Part shown: piece by piece, positions 47,885 through 57,101 of the stretch
Numbering within the stretch: the stretch's first letter is position 1
Layout of the letters: each line of letters starts with the position of its first letter
Assembly: GCF_003515775.1 (NCBI RefSeq)
Contig: NZ_QWEI01000009.1
Span: 1-64,000, forward strand
Length of the DNA: 64,000 nucleotides
Origin: Ureibacillus yapensis
GTDB taxonomy: Bacteria > Bacillota > Bacilli > Bacillales_A > Planococcaceae
Direction: 5' to 3'
Made by a program: the position numbers and the translations under genes
The notes under the pieces: generated by a model
Databases searched by the model: none
Told to the model about the DNA's origin: nothing
The model's input: only the letters and a program-made list of their open reading frames with translations

Positions 47885-48418
47885 CTATTGTCCCGGCACT
47901 TTACTAGGCGTAATACCAGCAGAGACCTGAGGGACGGAAGAATCCTTATTATAGGAACCGCTGCTTTGTCCATTGCTGCCATCCAGCACTTCTTCTCCAG
48001 CTTCTTTCACTTTTCCACCGATATCTTTTAAATCAGTAGAGGCTTCTTTGGCACTGGAAAGAATCTCACTTGACTCTTCCTTTACCTGATTAACTGGCTC
48101 AAGAATGTTCTCATTCACTTTTGCATAAAGGTTTTGAGCATCGTTGATTGCTTCTTTCAGAACAGAAGAAGCAGATTTCATTCGCTCTTGTAAGTCATTT
48201 TTCACTTCTGTAGGATTGTTTCTGACCTGGCTGTACATATCCATTGTAGATTCTTTCATGTTTTTTGTTTTGGACGTTACTTTGTTTCTAGTGTTTGAAT
48301 CAAGCATTGCAATAGCACCACCAATTACAGCACCCATTACAACACCCTTTAAAAGCTTTCCATTTTTTTCGTTTTCTTTAGTTCTCGATTTATTCATATA
48401 GGTAGCAGTTTGTGTCAT
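47885..48418 (-). CDS. YtxH-domain stress-type protein
   Basis: The 177-residue protein has one N-terminal hydrophobic segment (LLKGVVMGAVIGGAIAML), the YtxH glycine-rich helix, and then a long amphipathic helical region (SKTKNMKESTMDMYSQVRNN, QERMKSASSVLKEAINDAQ) and a disordered Ser/Gly tail. GGAGGAATTATTT precedes the ATG. YtxH-like proteins are general-stress membrane proteins in Bacillus. It ends in an R1 terminator. Confidence 0.75.
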   Translation of the reverse strand: MTQTATYMNKSRTKENEKNGKLLKGVVMGAVIGGAIAMLDSNTRNKVTSKTKNMKESTMDMYSQVRNNPTEVKNDLQERMKSASSVLKEAINDAQNLYAKVNENILEPVNQVKEESSEILSSAKEASTDLKDIGGKVKEAGEEVLDGSNGQSSGSYNKDSSVPQVSAGITPSKVPGQ

Positions 48419-48627
48419 AAATAATTCCTCCTGTATGTTTAGTGAATTTGTTATCTTTCTCTTTTAGTGCCCTATATTTTTTTCATTTAAACTATTTGAG
48501 CAATTCTCTTTTACAATTTTTCTCTTTACGTGGCCCTTTTCTGAAAAACAAAATTTTCCTCTATAAATTTTATGAAGATAGCGATAATGCAACGCGTCAT
48601 TTTCATCGCTGCTCTTGTTGCTTATGG

Positions 48628-49722
48628 TTATACGAAGGGATTTTGTGATTTCCAATCTTTTGGCTTTATATCTTTATTCAACCATTCCTTTTCAGGGGCT
48701 TTGTACGGCGTAAGGGCGACTAAATGGTTATTGTGCCAGCTTGCTGCTCCTGAACGAATCATTTCATCAAGCAGGATTGGAATAAACTCTTCTGCCTGAA
48801 GCTGAAAAGAATAACGTGCGAAATCTTGAAACCAGCCACATTGCAGTAGGTAGGAATTGATTTCTTCCTTTGCCAATCCGTTTTTCATGATTAATGTGAA
48901 TGCAAAAATCCTCTTGCACGCATGCCATGAAACTTTATCCGGACTATTGAGCCACTTATCGAGCCGTTTCCTGGCAGAATCGATAGAGCCAAGCGGATCG
49001 TCTATTTGAGGTCCATGTCCCGAATAAACCTTCCTGATCCGGAGCCTAGCCAGTCGATCCAAACTTTCAATTGAGCGTTGTATGGAAGCTACACCTTCCC
49101 GGAAATTATTTAACCATCCGACATCATTTTTATGAAATAAATCTCCGCAAACTAATATCTCTTTACCAGGTTCATAGAGACAAATATGTCCCAACGTATG
49201 CCCTGCTGTATGCAGCACTTTTAAAGTTCCGCTTCCCGTAGCAATCTCATCATTATCCGAAAGCTTTCTATCTACTCGATAAGGTTCAACAGGCTGATCT
49301 AACCATTCTGAACAGCAGGCCTCCGAATCACAAGAGTTTATTATATCGGCATCCCATCTATGAGCAGCAATCCGAACCCCAACATTTTTTTGAAAATGAA
49401 AATTGCCGCCAACATGATCGCTATGATAGTGCGTATTTACAATAAGGTGCAATTCTTCCGGTGAGACTCCTGCTTTTCTAATTAATTGCTCGGTTTCTTC
49501 TGCATCACTTCCAAAGCCAGTATCAATCAGTATAGGAAGCTTATCCTTAATGAGAACCATATTTGCGCTAGGAAACTTCCTTTCAAAAAAGATAATATTA
49601 GATTCCTTCATATACCCTTCCCCCTGAAAAAAATAATGGTCTCCAACTTCAGAAACCGTGCCTGTTTGCTTAACAAATAACAAACAACTCTTCTCCACAA
49701 ACCTGCCCAATCCTGCTCTCAT
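48628..49722 (-). CDS. Metallo-beta-lactamase-fold hydrolase
   Basis: The 364-residue protein has the MBL motifs in order: LILIDTGFGSDAEE-like strand, NTHYHSDHVGGNFHF (HxHxDH), HTAGHTLGHICLY, LVCGDLFHKND and YSGHGPQIDDP. A helical C-terminal domain follows (about 255-345). It binds two metals and probably hydrolyses a thioester or other ester. The start is uncertain: the ATG at 49722 has a weak ribosome site, and the ATG at 49611 (after GGGGGAAGGG) would cut the first strand. Confidence 0.82.
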   Translation of the reverse strand: MRAGLGRFVEKSCLLFVKQTGTVSEVGDHYFFQGEGYMKESNIIFFERKFPSANMVLIKDKLPILIDTGFGSDAEETEQLIRKAGVSPEELHLIVNTHYHSDHVGGNFHFQKNVGVRIAAHRWDADIINSCDSEACCSEWLDQPVEPYRVDRKLSDNDEIATGSGTLKVLHTAGHTLGHICLYEPGKEILVCGDLFHKNDVGWLNNFREGVASIQRSIESLDRLARLRIRKVYSGHGPQIDDPLGSIDSARKRLDKWLNSPDKVSWHACKRIFAFTLIMKNGLAKEEINSYLLQCGWFQDFARYSFQLQAEEFIPILLDEMIRSGAASWHNNHLVALTPYKAPEKEWLNKDIKPKDWKSQNPFV

Positions 49723-49909
49723 TTCATTTTTAATTTCCCCATAATTACTAGATTTTCAATTGAGCCGACAGTAGTAGGACATTTTACTCTTATTCCCTAT
49801 TTGTGCATTTTGCTACAATCAATTAATATTCTTCGAACTTATAAATGATTCTCGGGGTATGGAGTGAACGTAATGATTTTTCCCTAAAGCTTATCGTTTA
49901 CAGATAAAA

Positions 49910-49938
49910 AAATCCCCGCTTTCTAAAAGCAGGGATCT
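49910..49938 (-). terminator. Terminator of the 49963 gene
   Basis: On the minus strand AAGATCCCTGCTT, short loop, AAGCGGGGATTTTTTT. Confidence 0.75.
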
Positions 49939-49962
49939 TTGGCGTTTAAAGAACATCCTCAA

Positions 49963-50127
49963 TTAAGAGGATGAATAATTATTTTTCCGTAGCATTTCAC
50001 GATTTTTATCTATTATTTCTTTATTTTTTGCGATTGTTTCCTTTATATTCGGGTGCATTTTTTTATTGTTCGTTTCAGGAATATTTTTAAAGTTTTTAAC
50101 TATTTGTGGTAGTGTCTTCTTCTCCAT
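49963..50127 (-). CDS. Small basic hypothetical protein
   Basis: AGGAGG lies ten bases before the ATG at 50127. The 54-residue product is Lys/Asn-rich: MEKKTLPQIVKNFKNIPETN, NNKKMHPNIKETIAKNKEI, then KNREMLRKNNYSSS. It has no membrane segment. A good terminator follows the stop. Possibly a nucleic-acid-binding or spore protein; no family known. Confidence 0.6.
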   Translation of the reverse strand: MEKKTLPQIVKNFKNIPETNNKKMHPNIKETIAKNKEIIDKNREMLRKNNYSSS

Positions 50128-50374
50128 AATATTTTAATCCTCCTGCATGACCTTTCTCTTGTATAATTGATCGAATCGAAATAATTTATGTAATCCCCAA
50201 CATCTAATAGATTTTTATGCCGTTCCCTACCACACTAACATTGTAGTTCACGTACCATCAGTTATAGCTCCTCTTCACACCTATAAAGGATTGTAGTTGT
50301 AGTTCTATTTCATTTTGTAACTTCCTTTATTTTTTGAAACGATTCTAGAGAAATGATACCATTCAATTGCCACA

Positions 50375-50737
50375 TCATAATTTACTTTGCAAATCCTCCG
50401 AAAACTTAAAGATCATGATGCGTTCCCCAGTTATTGTACTCACATCGGTATGAAAACTTACCACTTCTATACCTGTTATGGTTAATAGGGCTTCTTTTAT
50501 TTCTTCCACCCCTGATTCCACCAAACTATTTCGCATTTGTTTTATTGATAATAGACCTTCTTTTTCTTGGCATACTGAATATTCAGCAGGTGTTAAGACC
50601 CCTTTTAACACAACAACCACCATATCGCGCAAGATATCAGATTTAACCGACACGGAACCGCGCCCAAGATAATTTTTCTCCCAATGAGTCAACACTTTAC
50701 TGATTTCAGCTTCAAGAACACCTTTTGTCTTATCCAT
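50375..50737 (-). CDS. DUF2294/MpsC-like family protein
   Basis: The ATG at 50737 follows AAAGGGAG, giving 120 residues. The sequence EISKVLTHWEKNYLGRGSVSVKSDI, RDMVVVVLKGVLTPAEY and GIEVVSFHTDVSTITGERIMIFKF is the DUF2294 family, also called MpsC-like from the staphylococcal membrane-potential system. It is cytoplasmic. No MpsA/MpsB genes are nearby, and the function of the stand-alone forms is unknown. Confidence 0.78.
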   Translation of the reverse strand: MDKTKGVLEAEISKVLTHWEKNYLGRGSVSVKSDILRDMVVVVLKGVLTPAEYSVCQEKEGLLSIKQMRNSLVESGVEEIKEALLTITGIEVVSFHTDVSTITGERIMIFKFSEDLQSKL

Positions 50738-51290
50738 AATGACTCCCTTTTCTTGCCTTCCACATTTATTCGGCATACATTTAATTTCGGATTTTCCTCT
50801 ATAGTCTGTATCCTTTAGTTTTTGACTATGAGCTAAAAATATACTTCTTACTATATGGAACAATATGAGGTAAGTCTTGATTTTTGAGCGGAAAAATATT
50901 TTTAAAATAAAAAAACCGACAATTAAAAGCGAATGGCCTAAAATGAAGAAACCATTATACTTTAAAAATTGCCGGTTTACTTTTAACTAACCTAATCTAG
51001 GTTCTTTAAATAGTCTACCTTTTATTTACAATTGTATTCCAGATTCCTATTTGTCTTTCGATTTATAATCAATGTTAAGAATAGTGACTATCAAACTAAA
51101 AGTAATAGAAAACGGATAAAACTCTATCTAATAATAAAATTCTATTATTTAGTTAACTCTCTGTCAAGGACAAGATAATTAATTTTAAGCACCCTTTACT
51201 TTAAGCAGATTCCTTCATCAATTAGTTCAGATTCATCATAAATTCAATCCATAGTATCGGAGACTGTGATTTCACCGCCTTGCGTTTAGT
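50738..51290. other. Gene-free stretch
   Basis: No supported gene. AAACCGACAATT (50923) can pair with AATTGCCGGTTT (50972) over a long loop. An R2-like piece (ACCCTTTACTTTAAGCAG) lies at 51191. Confidence 0.35.
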
Positions 51291-51320
51291 TTGACGCAGA
51301 AAACGAAAAAAAATTATACT
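51291..51320 (+). promoter_or_regulatory. Sigma-A promoter of nagB
   Basis: TTGACG (51291-51296), 18 bases, TATACT (51315-51320), followed by an AGTAATAGTAATAG direct repeat that could be an operator. Confidence 0.65.
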
Positions 51321-51368
51321 AGTAATAGTAATAGAATAAAATTCAACTGCTATGTAAGGAGATAGATA

Positions 51369-52100
51369 ATGAGGATTATCAAAGTAAAAGATTATGATGA
51401 ACTAAGTAGAGAAGCTTGCAATTTTGTATTAAATAATATGACTCAAAACGAAAAACTCGTATTAGGTCTTGCAACAGGTTCAACGCCTGAAGGGCTTTAT
51501 TCAAATTTAGTTGAAAGCTTCAAGCAAGGCAAAGCCTCTTTTAAAAATGTCATATCATTCAATTTAGACGAATATGTAGGTTTAAAAGCCGAAGATCCGC
51601 AAAGCTATCGTCATTATATGAATGAGAAACTATTCAGCCATGTAGATATTCTTGACGAGAATGCACATGTACCAAACGGTGCTTCAATAAATATCGAACA
51701 GGAATGCAAGGATTATGAAAAATTAATCGAGGACTCAGGAAAAATCGATGTTCAGATTTTAGGTTTAGGTTTAAATGGGCACATTGGTTTCAATGAACCG
51801 GGTACCCCGTTCTCTAGCAGAACGCATATTGTTGATTTAAACGAATCGACACGCGAAGCCAATTCAAGATTTTTCCATTCAATTGAGGAAGTTCCCACGA
51901 AAGCTGTAACGATGGGGATTGAAACGATTATGGAAAGCAAAAAAATCTTATTGCTCGTTTCTGGGAAAAACAAAGCTGAAGCAGTGGCAAAACTAATGAA
52001 CGGCGATGTATCCACGAAGTTTCCAGCTTCTGTTTTGAAACAACACAAGAACGTAACCGTCATTGCTGATGAAGATGCGTTGTCCGAATTAAAAATCTAA
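51369..52100 (+). CDS. nagB: Glucosamine-6-phosphate deaminase
   Basis: The 243-residue enzyme converts glucosamine-6-phosphate to fructose-6-phosphate and ammonia. Landmarks are GLATGSTPEGLY (phosphate loop), ISFNLDEYVGL (catalytic Asp), GLGLNGHIGFNEPGTPF (catalytic His) and VTMGIETIMESKKILLLVSG. Length matches Bacillus NagB; the allosteric C-terminal part of the E. coli enzyme is absent. It stands alone without nagA or nagR. AAGGAG precedes the ATG and a sigma-A promoter is clear. Confidence 0.94.
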   Translation: MRIIKVKDYDELSREACNFVLNNMTQNEKLVLGLATGSTPEGLYSNLVESFKQGKASFKNVISFNLDEYVGLKAEDPQSYRHYMNEKLFSHVDILDENAHVPNGASINIEQECKDYEKLIEDSGKIDVQILGLGLNGHIGFNEPGTPFSSRTHIVDLNESTREANSRFFHSIEEVPTKAVTMGIETIMESKKILLLVSGKNKAEAVAKLMNGDVSTKFPASVLKQHKNVTVIADEDALSELKI

Positions 52101-52282
52101 TCGTCCGTTTATTATTAATAGGAAAACTCGAGGTTTAAACTTTAATTTGTATTTCATCTGATATTTCCCACAAAACAACTTTAGTTGAGTTGTATTCTTC
52201 ATCCTTTATTCCCCTCCTTCTTTGGTTCATTCGTTCGATTCCACAGCAATACTTAATTTTTGTAAAATACTGTATAGTGGGG

Positions 52283-52406
52283 GTTACAGTGGATTATATA
52301 TAAGCGTGGAGCCGTCAAAAAAGGTATAGGGAGAATTTGTTATAGATAAGAGAGAAAACAATTTTGTTTGTTGTTAAAAAAATGTCGTCCTTAGCGGCAT
52401 TTTTTA
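52283..52406 (+). ncRNA. Possible small RNA ending at an intrinsic terminator
   Basis: The terminator AAAAATG...CATTTTTT (52376-52406) is 275 bases after nagB with no gene between. A TATAGT box at 52273-52278 could start a transcript of about 125 nt. The -35 is weak, so this may only be the end of a long nagB 3' UTR. Confidence 0.25.
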
Positions 52407-52539
52407 TTTTTCAAAAATTATTTCAATCACTATTCTGTTGTTTAAAAAGACTAATATAGAGTTCAGGCAACTTTACTTTAAGCTTCTCCTCTGCAATTTC
52501 AACTACTTTTTTTGTATTGGTTAAATCAGCACCATAATA

Positions 52540-52597
52540 TGGCCTTTTAATAAAAGCGAGCGCTGATCCTTATTACAGAATCGCGCCCTTGATTTAA
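52540..52597 (-). repeat. R1 repeat copy with R2 piece
   Basis: ATATGGCCTTTTAAT, then GAGCGCTGATCC, then AGAATCGCGCCCTTGAT; 60 bases 3' of the minus-strand gene at 52658. An R2-like ACTTTACTTTAAGC lies at 52469. Confidence 0.6.
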
Positions 52598-52657
52598 CGT
52601 AAACTATTTACAAATATTATGAACAATTGTATTAATATCCTCTTTTAATGAAGAGGA

Positions 52658-53227
52658 TTAATTACTTTCTAGATACCATATATCGGTTGGCGCTAATCTT
52701 TTCAACCTCCAACCTTCTTTTTCATAGGAAAGAGAGAAGGCTATTAAATCACAGTCATTCAAGCAACTTTCATCCTTGTATTGTAAAAAATATCGAACAC
52801 GTAAAAACCTATCTTCATCAGAATAAATAGACTCCATTAATTGGAACTCCCGATTATACCGAGCCTCTATTGATTGTTCAGCCTCTTGAAGGAGCTCAAT
52901 TTTTGCCTCATCAACTTGTTTGCCATACAACAAGCGATTTTCCAACCAGGTTGCAGTTCCTGATAAAACTTCCAAAACCAAATAAAACAATAGCCAAGCA
53001 GCGAAAAAATAAGCAATAACTAAACCATATACCGCCTTTTTCTTCCGATTCACTAAGTATATGTTCAATATGGGAAGGACTACCGCAAAAAGAAGAAAAA
53101 TTGGTAAAAAGACTGCTGCGAAAAACAATAGTTCCCAAACACGATTAGCATCCGTAATTCCTATATATATAATAATGATGAACAGGTATATCCAAATTAT
53201 CAGTGTACTAAGTAAAAAATTCATCAC
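52658..53227 (-). CDS. Membrane protein of unknown function
   Basis: The 189-residue protein has three hydrophobic segments: LLSTLIIWIYLFIIIIYIG, LLFFAAVFLPIFLLFAVVLP and VYGLVIAYFFAAWLLFYLVL. A soluble C-terminal domain of about 85 residues follows, with EAEQSIEARYNREFQLMESI and a Cys pair in DESCLNDCDL. The translation start is either GTG 53227 or ATG 53224, with a weak ribosome site. No family is recognised. It ends before an R1 repeat. Confidence 0.6.
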   Translation of the reverse strand: MMNFLLSTLIIWIYLFIIIIYIGITDANRVWELLFFAAVFLPIFLLFAVVLPILNIYLVNRKKKAVYGLVIAYFFAAWLLFYLVLEVLSGTATWLENRLLYGKQVDEAKIELLQEAEQSIEARYNREFQLMESIYSDEDRFLRVRYFLQYKDESCLNDCDLIAFSLSYEKEGWRLKRLAPTDIWYLESN

Positions 53228-53502
53228 ATTGAAACCCTACTTTCAGGTTATTTTCATAACAAAATTCTACTATGAAATTGGACTCGATTATATTGTTTTT
53301 TGTACTAAAAATATTTTCTTATCCTCTACTTTGAAAATATCCAGCACCCTTTTTTATCCTGATACCCTACTCTCTTATTATTTCTTGATAGTTTCATAAT
53401 GATGGTTTAACCAATTCTACCGCACCTATAATTGAATAAGAAAAATGAGCTGCACAAGCAACCCTTGGTAATATTTTCGACAGATAGCTGCACAAATGAA
53501 AA

Positions 53503-53549
53503 CTGGCGCATATTCTTCATCAAGAATAGCGCCCGATTGCTGAATATTG
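53503..53549 (-). repeat. R1 repeat copy
   Basis: ACTGGCGCATATTCTTC then AAGAATAGCGCCCGATTGCT, not next to a recognised minus-strand gene. Confidence 0.6.
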
Positions 53550-53777
53550 AAAAATGCGAAAGGGCTCCAAAGTTATTCTCGGTTACTTTCACAAACATCC
53601 CCAATAGTAAGTGGTTCTGTGATTTCACTGTTCTCGTTTCCCCTATTTATGGGTGCAACCCTTGGGTCGATTATAGTTATGGGTATATTGAAAAAAAGTA
53701 GCTATCCTTTATCTTTTAAATTGTTAGCACACTTGTTAGGAATAGGATTAATTGCCTCAACTCTCATTAAAAGTTGA
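53547..53777 (+). other. Possible membrane-protein remnant
   Basis: The frame's second half, VISLFSFPLFMGATLGSIIV, then KKSSYPLSFKLLAHLLGIGL and IASTLIKS, reads like a real membrane segment. The frame starts inside an R1 repeat and has no ribosome site, so it is probably a truncated relic. Confidence 0.3.
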
Positions 53778-53940
53778 GACAGGTATAATCAAATTTTTTT
53801 ACATATTATGATAAATATAGTAATATAAAGAATCGAACTATTGAATTTTTAAATTTCTGAAAAATGTCCTTTTTATAACATAACGCAGTATGAATTGTTT
53901 TGTTTATTGAGTTTACTAAATTCGTAGGGAGGATATGAAA

Positions 53941-54591
53941 ATGAATAAAAAGCTTATCGTCGTTATTGGAGCCGGTCCTGGTGTCGGAAATCATGTGGCA
54001 AAAAAATTCGGTGTTAATAACTTCCGTGTAGTCCTGGTCTCCCGTAATCAGGTAGCACTTGATCAATATGTGAAGAAGTTAAGCTCGGAAGGAATAGAAG
54101 CTTACGCCGTTGAGGCGGATGCGGCAAGTCCTGCATCACTAACAGAAGCTTTTGACCAAATCAAGAAAAACTACGGTACAACGGATGTGCTGGTGTACAA
54201 CGCTGCAATTGTGAAAGGCGGAAAACCAACTTCCCTTACGGCGGAATCCCTTGTATCTCATTTTCAGGTGGACGTAGCCAGTGCCTTGCATTCTGCACTA
54301 CAAGTTATCCCGGAACAAGTAGAACAAAAAGCAGGAACAATCCTCTTGACGGGTGGAGCAGCGGCGCTGTATCCCTCGGCAGACTACACTGCTTTGAGCA
54401 TAGGCAAAGCAGCGCTACGCAACCTAGCATTTACTCTGGCTGAAGAACTAAAGCCTCAAGGCATTTTTGTCGGAACTGTTACTATTGCGGGAGTTGTCGC
54501 TCCGGGCACTCATTTTGCGCCTGATTTAATTGCAGAGAAATATTGGGAACTATATGAAAAACGTGAAGAGCACGAAATTGTATACAGCTAA
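53941..54591 (+). CDS. Short-chain dehydrogenase-like protein lacking the catalytic Tyr-x-x-x-Lys
   Basis: The ATG at 53941 is eight bases after GGGAGG; 216 residues. The Rossmann start VVIGAGPGVGNHVAKKFG keeps a G-x-x-x-G-x-G-like loop, and VLVYNAA is the usual stabilising strand. The active-site region reads SADYTALSIGKAALRN: the position four before the Lys is Leu, not Tyr. Relatives with the same L-S-x-G-K-A-A-L pattern exist, so this is a divergent SDR group. The substrate is unknown. A terminator follows. Confidence 0.78.
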   Translation: MNKKLIVVIGAGPGVGNHVAKKFGVNNFRVVLVSRNQVALDQYVKKLSSEGIEAYAVEADAASPASLTEAFDQIKKNYGTTDVLVYNAAIVKGGKPTSLTAESLVSHFQVDVASALHSALQVIPEQVEQKAGTILLTGGAAALYPSADYTALSIGKAALRNLAFTLAEELKPQGIFVGTVTIAGVVAPGTHFAPDLIAEKYWELYEKREEHEIVYS

Positions 54592-54661
54592 GGCTAATGA
54601 TTTCTGAGTCAAAAACCTTCGTGTTATAGAACATAAAGTATCACTTCAAAAGCTTGGGAAC

Positions 54662-54695
54662 AAATGACCTCTGTTGGTTCAACAGAGGTCATTTT
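54662..54695 (+). terminator. Terminator of the SDR gene
   Basis: AAATGACCTCTGTT, loop GGTTC, AACAGAGGTCATTTTCC. Confidence 0.85.
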
Positions 54696-54918
54696 CCTTT
54701 TTAATTGTGCAATTTCGAATCCGAGAGTAGCCAAGGAATAACTAACAATGCTAATGAAAATGCCTTTTCAAATCAGCTTCCTTCATTTTTTATTATTCAT
54801 CTAGCTAATTATTTTTTTGTTTAATTATCATGGAACTGAGGGTGTTTAAGTGCAATTTTTCACAATACTATGCTGATGTTAATACAAGTATTCATTCTTG
54901 CTTAAGAGTCTTATTTCA

Positions 54919-54980
54919 TTAAATGGCCCTTTCATGAAGAAAGACGCTTTCCTTATTTAAGAAAAGCGCCCGATTGTTTA
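54919..54980 (-). repeat. R1 terminator repeat copy with full flanks
   Basis: TTAAATGGCCCTTTCATGAA, GACGCTTTCCTTATTT, AGAAAAGCGCCCGATTGTTT; 59 bases 3' of the minus-strand TetR gene. Confidence 0.7.
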
Positions 54981-55038
54981 GTAACGCTTACTAAGATAAA
55001 CGGATATTGTAAAAAAATACATGGTTAATAATCATCCT

Positions 55039-55614
55039 TTAAAATGATATTTCCGTCACTATAAAAGGCAAGGCTATTTTAATATATTGTTCTGCTGATA
55101 ACGAACTATTATGTTGCCAATTCACTAAGGCTCCGTATATTCCCCAACTTAACACAGCGGCACCAATTTTTAAGGTTTCCGAATCTAGCTTAGACTGTTC
55201 TTTTAAAAGGAGAGAATAAAATACTTTTTCCAATTCTTTTTTTACTTTTAGTTCAATTATTGAACTAAAAGATGCATAACTCCTTCTACATTGTGTGTTT
55301 AATTGTGTAGTTAAGTTTGTATGAAATTTAGTTAATGTAACAAAGATCTTTACAATAGACTCTTCATTTAACTGATTATAATGGCTCAAGTTGTCCACAA
55401 TGTTCTCTAATATATCTTCTGCAATGACAGCATCCATTAAGTCGTATTTATCTTGAAAATGAGAATAAAAAGTAGCACGATTAACGGTTGCTTCATCTGT
55501 AATGTCCTTTATCGTAATATCCTTGAAATCTCTTTTAATAGTTAACTTTAAAAAAGCATCCATTAATAGTCTTCTTGTTCGAGTAATACGAGGATCAACT
55601 TTCGTATCTTGCAT
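55039..55614 (-). CDS. TetR-family repressor
   Basis: The 191-residue protein has an N-terminal TetR helix-turn-helix: RITRTRRLLMDAFLKLTIKR, then ITIKDITDEATVNRATFYSH and FQDKYDLMDAVI. The C-terminal ligand domain is of the kind found in AcrR-like Bacillus regulators. It is divergent from a nitroreductase gene, and two identical 14-bp sites lie between them. It likely represses itself and the nitroreductase. Confidence 0.85.
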   Translation of the reverse strand: MQDTKVDPRITRTRRLLMDAFLKLTIKRDFKDITIKDITDEATVNRATFYSHFQDKYDLMDAVIAEDILENIVDNLSHYNQLNEESIVKIFVTLTKFHTNLTTQLNTQCRRSYASFSSIIELKVKKELEKVFYSLLLKEQSKLDSETLKIGAAVLSWGIYGALVNWQHNSSLSAEQYIKIALPFIVTEISF

Positions 55615-55658
55615 ATTTATACCCCTCTTTCTAGAGATAAACTACATTTTTCTTTATT

Positions 55659-55750
55659 TGTTGTTTAAGCAATAAAACGCCAAAACTGATGATTGAGAAT
55701 AAATGAATTCTACTTTAGAATCAATTATACAACATCTGTTGTTTAAGCAA
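55659..55750. promoter_or_regulatory. Duplicated operator between TetR and nitroreductase genes
   Basis: TGTTGTTTAAGCAA occurs identically at 55659-55672 and 55737-55750. Each contains TTG...CAA symmetry. One copy is near each divergent gene. Confidence 0.6.
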
Positions 55751-55903
55751 AAGGTGTTAGATTCTACATTTTTATTTGACAACTAGATGAATAGGTCAAG
55801 CTCTTTAAAGATAAGGAAAATATAATCGCATCATATTTTCTTATCTATGGAATGCTAATAAAGGCAGGCTTACCTAAAAACAACTAAGAAGGAGTGTTTG
55901 AAC

Positions 55904-56584
55904 ATGACACAAAAAGTAGTAAAAAGACAAGAAATTCTTGATGCGTTTAATTTTAGACGTGCTATAAAAAGATTTGATCCAACAAAAAAAATCTCAGAGG
56001 ATGACTTTAATGTAATCTTAGAAGCAGCCCGACTCTCACCAAGTTCATCTGGCTATGAGCCTTGGAAATTCCTCATTATTCAACACCAGGAATTCAGAGA
56101 AAAGCTAAAAGAAATTTCTCCAGGAGCACAAGGTCAACTACCCACTGCGAGCCATTTCGTTATCATTCTTGCAAGAACAATCAAGGATACAAAGTACGAC
56201 TCAGAATATGTAAAAAATCAATCGCTTAATGTTATAGGATATCCTGCTGAAATGTATGATCAAATTAAAGACATGTATAAAGAATTCCAAGAAGATCAAC
56301 AAAACCTCCTAGTAAATGAGCGTACAATGTTGGATTGGGCTGGAAAGTCAACCTATATTCCCTTTGCCAATATGATGACTGTAGCAGCTTTACTAGGAAT
56401 TGACTCTTGCCCAATAGAAGGGTTTTATCGTGATAAGGTACAAAAGCTTCTTGAGGAAGAAAACTTACTGGAGGATGGTCATTTAGCTGTATCGGCTATG
56501 GTTGCATTTGGATACCGAGCAAATGAGCCTGAATTCCCTAGAGGAAGAAAAGACATGAAGGATATTGTGCAGTGGATTAATTAA
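55904..56584 (+). CDS. Nitroreductase-family NAD(P)H-dependent flavin enzyme
   Basis: The ATG at 55904 follows AAGGAGTG; 226 residues. The FMN-binding start AFNFRRAIKRFDPTKKISED with EAARLSPSSSGYEPWKFLII is the family signature; IPFANMMTVAALLGIDSCPIEGF and AFGYRANEPEFPRGRKD follow. It resembles the YfkO/NfsB type, which reduce quinones and nitro compounds. A divergent TetR probably controls it. A terminator follows. Confidence 0.87.
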   Translation: MTQKVVKRQEILDAFNFRRAIKRFDPTKKISEDDFNVILEAARLSPSSSGYEPWKFLIIQHQEFREKLKEISPGAQGQLPTASHFVIILARTIKDTKYDSEYVKNQSLNVIGYPAEMYDQIKDMYKEFQEDQQNLLVNERTMLDWAGKSTYIPFANMMTVAALLGIDSCPIEGFYRDKVQKLLEEENLLEDGHLAVSAMVAFGYRANEPEFPRGRKDMKDIVQWIN

Positions 56585-56621
56585 TGATTTCGGATAAGAG
56601 AGTTCTTAAATAACAGATGCT

Positions 56622-56653
56622 AAGAACTGTAGAAACTAATCTACAGTTCTTTT
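56622..56653 (+). terminator. Terminator of the nitroreductase gene
   Basis: AAGAACTGTAG, loop AAACTAAT, CTACAGTTCTTTT. Confidence 0.85.
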
Positions 56654-56712
56654 CGTTCTTTAGCTAAAATGCCCCCATTGTTAAACAAAGATAAAACATT
56701 GTACTTAAATTA

Positions 56713-56790
56713 ACCTGCCCCTTTACTTCATAATCTTATTTATTAAAATATCAAGTCTTATTCCATAAAATGCCCGATTGTTGAATAAGC
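56713..56790 (-). repeat. R2 piece plus partial R1 copy
   Basis: ACCTGCCCCTTTACTTCA (R2) followed by ATAAAATGCCCGATTGTTGA, an R1 lacking its hairpin. Confidence 0.5.
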
Positions 56791-56888
56791 TAAAACAACC
56801 TTCAACAAAATTGAAAAATATCGACCCTTAACTTGAAGGACAACTAATGGAGCATAAAATTTAGATTTTATTATAGATAATTAGATAA

Positions 56889-56930
56889 GTGACACTTATT
56901 CAACAATAGCGCCCGATTGTTGAAGATTGG
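56889..56930 (-). repeat. R1 repeat copy
   Basis: GTGACACTTATTCAACAATA then GCGCCCGATTGTTGAA, about 170 bases 3' of the minus-strand dehydrogenase gene. Confidence 0.55.
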
Positions 56931-57101
56931 TATTTAACTAAAGCCCGCGTTAGCACAAGATATTAGTGATATCTAAACTAAACCAAACAAACCATCCGTT
57001 TTCTTTACTTTTTGATAAAAAAATTAGAGTCCCATCCAATGGAACTCTAATTAGAGAGATACTATTATAATTTAATTATTAAGAAAGTATCTTATTGTAT
57101 A

